Below, in pieces: positions 60,915 to 64,000 of a DNA stretch of 64,000 nucleotides. The number at the start of each line of letters is the position of its first letter. Position 1 is the stretch's first letter. The translations under genes and the position numbers were made by a program. Source of the DNA: Metallococcus carri (GTDB lineage Bacteria; Actinomycetota; Actinomycetes; Actinomycetales; Dermatophilaceae); the NCBI RefSeq assembly GCF_011440275.1, contig NZ_JAAOIV010000005.1:124001-188000 (forward strand). Reading direction: 5' to 3'. The notes beneath the pieces are model-generated. The model saw only the letters and a program-made list of their open reading frames with translations. It searched no databases and was not told the origin of the DNA.

Positions 60915-61498
60915 CCGAGTTGATCCTGTCCGATGAGCAGACCCGCGCCGATGTGGCGACCTTCGTCGGCCGGGCGCTGCGCGTCGACGGCAACGGGGCG
61001 ATCCGGTTGCAGGCGCAGGGCATGACGCTCGCGCTGTGGGTCGGTGCCCTCTCCGGGTCCGGACTCGTGCTGCGCAATGTGGCCGTCGCGATGCGCGCGG
61101 TCGCCCTGGGGCAGCCGGCCGACCTGGACGTCGTCGTGCCCCTCGTCGCGATCCGTGATCGCCTCGCCCGCGAGGACAACGGCCGCTCGCTGCCCGTCCC
61201 GCCGCAGGAGGTGGTCGCCGCCTGGGCAGCCATGTCGCCACCCCGCAGCGGTTGGGCAGCCGCCGGAGAAATAGACCCAGAAGGCCTGAAAAGCGCTGCG
61301 CTGCAAGGCATTTCGCGCATCAAGGCCGGCGAGTCGGCCGAGACGGTGTGGGCCGAAGCCCTCACCGACGCGGTCACCAAGGGGGCGGCCTTCGCGGCAT
61401 ACGCCCTGGGTTTCCTCGGTGACCAGCCCGCGCAGGTGCGCACCGCCGGCAACTGGACCCGGCTGTCGACCGCCGCCGGTCACGTGCTCACCCGCTAA
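60911..61498 (+). CDS. Conserved hypothetical protein coupled to thioesterase
   Basis: This 195-residue soluble, Ala/Leu-rich protein (LILSDEQTRADVATFVGRALRVDGNGAIRLQAQGMTLALWVGAL ... GAAFAAYALGFLGDQPAQVRTAGNWTRLST) has no recognised domain. The start overlaps the thioesterase stop, a pairing that suggests joint function. It ends at a strong hairpin. Confidence 0.7.
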   Translation: MTELILSDEQTRADVATFVGRALRVDGNGAIRLQAQGMTLALWVGALSGSGLVLRNVAVAMRAVALGQPADLDVVVPLVAIRDRLAREDNGRSLPVPPQEVVAAWAAMSPPRSGWAAAGEIDPEGLKSAALQGISRIKAGESAETVWAEALTDAVTKGAAFAAYALGFLGDQPAQVRTAGNWTRLSTAAGHVLTR

Positions 61499-61509
61499 CG
61501 CCGGCGACC

Positions 61510-61531
61510 GGCCGGGCCCGAAGGCCCGGCC
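61510..61531. terminator. Strong hairpin between convergent genes
   Basis: GGCCGGGCC (61510-61518) and GGCCCGGCC (61523-61531) form a perfect 9-bp stem with a CGAA tetraloop. It lies between convergent genes ending at 61498 and 61582. There is no T-tract, but the position suits a bidirectional terminator in a high-GC genome. Confidence 0.6.
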
Positions 61532-61581
61532 GGCCGGCCGCCACAAGCTCGACCGAGCCCGAAAGGCCCCGCCGACAGTCC

Positions 61582-63291
61582 TCAGACCGTGAACCACACC
61601 GCCGTGTCGGTCGGCACCGCCGTGCCCTCCAGCGGCTCACTCGCGATGAGCACCGTTGCGCCAGAAGGAAGTTCGACCGGTGATGCGCCGAGGTTGACCA
61701 GCAGCTGCACCACACCGCCCGGTGCCTCGTTGCGGTAGGCGATCACGTCGGCGCCGGCATCCCACGAGGCCAGCGAGCCCTCGCCGAGGCGCAGCTCCCG
61801 GCGCAGCCGCAGCAACTGGCGGTAGAGCGAGAGGGTGGAGGTGGGGTCACCCTCCTGGCGGTCGGCCGCCAGCGGGCCGTAGGTCTCCGGCTGCGGCAGC
61901 CAGGTCCGCTCCGACGGGCCGAAGCCGTACCCGGGCGCATCCGCCACCCACGGGATCGGCACCCGGCAGCCGTCGCGGCCCTTTTCCTGGTGTCCGCTGC
62001 GCTCCCACGCCGGGTCCTGCCGGTAGGAGTCGGGCATCGTGGTGTGGTCGGGCAGCCCGAGCTCCTCGCCCTGGTAGAGATAGGAGCTGCCGGGCAGCCC
62101 GAGCATCAGCGTCGTCGCCGCGCGGGCGCGCCGCAGTCCGGCGACCGCGTCCGGCTGCGGGTCGTCGGCGCCGATGCCGTTGGGCCGGCGGGTGCCGATC
62201 GGCAGGCCGAGGCGGCTGGCGTGCCGCACCACGTCGTGGTTGGACAGCACCCAGGTGGTGGGGGCGCCGACCTGGTCGTTCGCGGCATACGAGCTGGCAA
62301 TGACCTGGCGCAGCTCGTCGGCCTCCCACGGCGCCTGCAGGAAGTCGAAGTTGAAGGCCTGCTGGAATTCATCGGGTCGCACATAGAGCGCGAGCCGCTC
62401 CGGCGGCTCCACCCACGCCTCGGCGCACATGATCCGGTCCTCGCCCGCGTAGGACTCCAGGATGCGCCGCCAGGCCTGGTAGATCTCGTGCACACCGTCC
62501 TGGTCCCACATCGGCGGCCGGGCCACCTCGCCCGCGTGCTGGCTCGCGTCGTCGGCAGCGTCCAGCAGTGCCAGCGGGCCGCCATAGTCCGGCAGCCCGG
62601 CCTGCTTGATCAGTCCGTGCGCGACGTCGACCCGGAAGCCGTCGATGCCACGGTCCAGCCAGAACCGCAGGATCGACTCGAACTCCTCGCGCACCTGCGG
62701 GTTGTCCCAGTTGAAGTCCGGCTGCTTGGGGTCGAACAGGTGCAGATACCACTGGCCGTCCGGGACGCGCGTCCACGCGGGGCCACCGAAGACCGACTCC
62801 CAGTTGTTCGGCGGCTGCGACCCGTCGCCCGACCCGTCGCGGAAGACATAGCGCTCCCGCTCCGTTGACCCCGGGCCTGCTGCCAGCGCCGCCTGGAACC
62901 ACGCATGCTCGTCCGAGGAGTGGTTCGGCACCAGGTCGACGATGACCTTCAGACCGAGCCGGTGCGCCTCGGTGACCAGCTCCTCCGCATCGGCGAGGGT
63001 GCCGAAGAGCGGATCCACGTCGCGGTAGTCGGCAACGTCATAGCCCGCGTCGGCCTGCGGCGAGGTGTAGAACGGCGAGAGCCACACGGCGTCGACGCCG
63101 AGCGCTCGCAGGTAGGGCAGCTTGCCGGTGATGCCGGGCAGGTCGCCCATGCCGTCCCCGTTGGCGTCGGCGAACGAGCGCGGGTAGATCTGGTAGATCA
63201 CCGCGTGCCGCCACCATTCGTGGGCGGCGGTCGCCTGGTGGACCACCGTGGTGGCGTCGGGCAAGGTCAGGGGGCTGGTCGAAAGGGACAC
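61582..63291 (-). CDS. Glycoside hydrolase family 13 alpha-glucosidase
   Basis: This 569-residue protein has the GH13 regions in order: VDAVWLSPFYTSP, VIVDLVPNHSSDEHAWF, nucleophile Asp in DGFRVDVAHGL (about residue 220), acid/base Glu in MCAEAWVEPPE (about 290) and the final His-Asp in LSNHDVVRH (about 350). The C-terminal beta domain follows. It is a cytoplasmic enzyme of the oligo-1,6-glucosidase/maltase group, hydrolysing short alpha-glucosides. No transporter genes are adjacent. Confidence 0.92.
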   Translation of the reverse strand: MSLSTSPLTLPDATTVVHQATAAHEWWRHAVIYQIYPRSFADANGDGMGDLPGITGKLPYLRALGVDAVWLSPFYTSPQADAGYDVADYRDVDPLFGTLADAEELVTEAHRLGLKVIVDLVPNHSSDEHAWFQAALAAGPGSTERERYVFRDGSGDGSQPPNNWESVFGGPAWTRVPDGQWYLHLFDPKQPDFNWDNPQVREEFESILRFWLDRGIDGFRVDVAHGLIKQAGLPDYGGPLALLDAADDASQHAGEVARPPMWDQDGVHEIYQAWRRILESYAGEDRIMCAEAWVEPPERLALYVRPDEFQQAFNFDFLQAPWEADELRQVIASSYAANDQVGAPTTWVLSNHDVVRHASRLGLPIGTRRPNGIGADDPQPDAVAGLRRARAATTLMLGLPGSSYLYQGEELGLPDHTTMPDSYRQDPAWERSGHQEKGRDGCRVPIPWVADAPGYGFGPSERTWLPQPETYGPLAADRQEGDPTSTLSLYRQLLRLRRELRLGEGSLASWDAGADVIAYRNEAPGGVVQLLVNLGASPVELPSGATVLIASEPLEGTAVPTDTAVWFTV

Positions 63292-63325
63292 GGCGCACCA
63301 GTCTGGGACCCTGCGCCGCCTCGAT

Positions 63326-63715
63326 TCAAGTCGCTTCCGGCTCGTCCTCGAGGGTGTTCACCAACATGTATGCCGCCCGCGTCAGGTAGTCGCGCAACTG
63401 CGCGTCGTGCGCGTCGTCGAGGGTGAGGCTGTCCACGGCGGTCATCATGTGCATCAGCCAGTGGTCGCGCATCTTCGGCGTGACCCGAAAAGGCATGTGC
63501 CGCATGCGAAGTCGCGGGTGCCCGCGCTCCTGGGAGTAGGTGTTGGGCCCACCCCAGTACTGCTCGAGGAACATCCGCAACCGCACCTCGGCGGGGCCGA
63601 GATCCTCCTCCGGGTAGAGTGCGCGCAATTCGGGGTCGCCGGCGACCCCGCGGTAGAACTCGTGCACCAGCCGGTCGAAAACCGGTGCACCGCCGACCTC
63701 GTCATAGAAGGTCAA
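63326..63715 (-). CDS. glbO: Group II truncated haemoglobin (trHbO)
   Basis: This 129-residue protein has [76 protein letters not shown]. The GGP[16 protein letters not shown] stretch includes the proximal His typical of actinobacterial GlbO. It binds O2 or NO and may protect respiration. Length is normal. It shares orientation with the flanking alpha-glucosidase and channel genes. Confidence 0.93.
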   Translation of the reverse strand: MTFYDEVGGAPVFDRLVHEFYRGVAGDPELRALYPEEDLGPAEVRLRMFLEQYWGGPNTYSQERGHPRLRMRHMPFRVTPKMRDHWLMHMMTAVDSLTLDDAHDAQLRDYLTRAAYMLVNTLEDEPEAT

Positions 63716-63734
63716 GGTGACTCCTCGTCATACA

Positions 63735-64000
63735 TCAGGGCTGAGTGGGCGGGGAAAACAGCGGCATTTGCGGCCCCCGGATGCCGGCCGCGTCGAGAGC
63801 GAGCTTGCTGCGCTCACGCAGCTCCCGGGAGACCGCGAACTGTTCGTTGGGCACGCATTTGGCGATGATCCGCAGCGTGACGACGCCGCCGCTCACCGAC
63901 TCCACACCGGCGACCGTGGGCTCCTCGAGCAGTTTGGAGGTCCACGGCTCCTGCTGGTCCATCTCGGTGACCACCTCGCGCAGCGTGGCGAGCGCCTGCT
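63735..64000 (-). CDS. Mechanosensitive channel (MscS-like), C-terminal fragment, 5' end outside window
   Basis: The reverse frame is open to the window edge and gives at least 88 residues: LREVVTEMDQQEPWTSKLLEEPTVAGVESVSGGVVTLRIIAKC, then EQFAVSRELRERSKLALDAAGI, ending PLFSPP. This is the cytosolic C-terminal domain of small-conductance mechanosensitive channels, which relieve turgor on osmotic downshift. The membrane part lies beyond base 64000. Confidence 0.75.
   Translation of the reverse strand, partial: QALATLREVVTEMDQQEPWTSKLLEEPTVAGVESVSGGVVTLRIIAKCVPNEQFAVSRELRERSKLALDAAGIRGPQMPLFSPPTQP

Overview
The window is high-GC actinobacterial DNA. The right-hand 13.6 kb (from the tRNA-Arg at 50275-50348 to the end) is ordinary chromosome: a pair of dynamin-like GTPases, a single-stranded-DNA-binding protein, the ABC-F factor EttA, TesB and hotdog thioesterases, a GH13 alpha-glucosidase, a truncated haemoglobin and the end of a mechanosensitive channel. 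This gene set suggests a member of the Micrococcales (Intrasporangiaceae/Dermacoccaceae-like); that placement is inferred from general gene content and was not tested.

Everything left of the tRNA looks like one large integrative and conjugative element (ICE) whose left end lies outside the window. Its right end is a large serine integrase (48567-50306) whose last codons run into the 3' end of tRNA-Arg(UCU). From left to right the element carries: (a) 1-8460, a divalent-metal island (ZIP fragment, MgtC, two Nramp-type transporters with altered metal-site motifs, a soluble PRC/MgtE-N/CBS protein, ArsR and AraC-type regulators); (b) 8615-10205, a reductase/TetR pair with twin operators; (c) 10211-16588, MobF relaxase, DprA-like protein and ParB-like protein with strong hairpins between them (possible oriT); (d) 16983-18577, an ArsR/CDF metal-efflux pair; (e) 18677-23834, an iron ABC transporter under a DtxR/IdeR-type box, whose ATPase gene is split by an IS3-family insertion; (f) 24178-26880, an ImmA-like protease, seven-helix membrane protein, frameshifted PAP2-like protein and XRE regulator; (g) 27164-48011, the transfer operon (ArdC-like, primase-polymerase, DUF2637, ParB-like, SLT/NlpC-P60 hydrolase, two DUF6112-like proteins, TrbL/VirB6-like, split VirB4, VirD4, SSB, DUF4913); (h) 48184-50306, two serine recombinases.

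Two reverse-strand modules interrupt the transfer operon. At 34771-35801 are a VOC protein and a dienelactone-hydrolase-like protein, next to a diverged duplicate of the end of the NlpC/P60 gene. At 41858-44028 is a complete manganese module: a candidate MntR box, a yybP-ykoY-type manganese riboswitch, a CaCA-family exporter and an MntR-like repressor.

The most interesting signals are: a riboswitch-controlled manganese-efflux module on a conjugative element; a soluble MgtE-like sensor beside an Nramp carrying DAGA/APW metal-site motifs; a related leader-RNA motif shared by the first small membrane gene and the recombinase operon at the opposite end; a catalytic-domain-only recombinase with Ala at the nucleophile position, overlapping the integrase gene; and the protease/seven-helix membrane protein/PAP2/XRE cassette.
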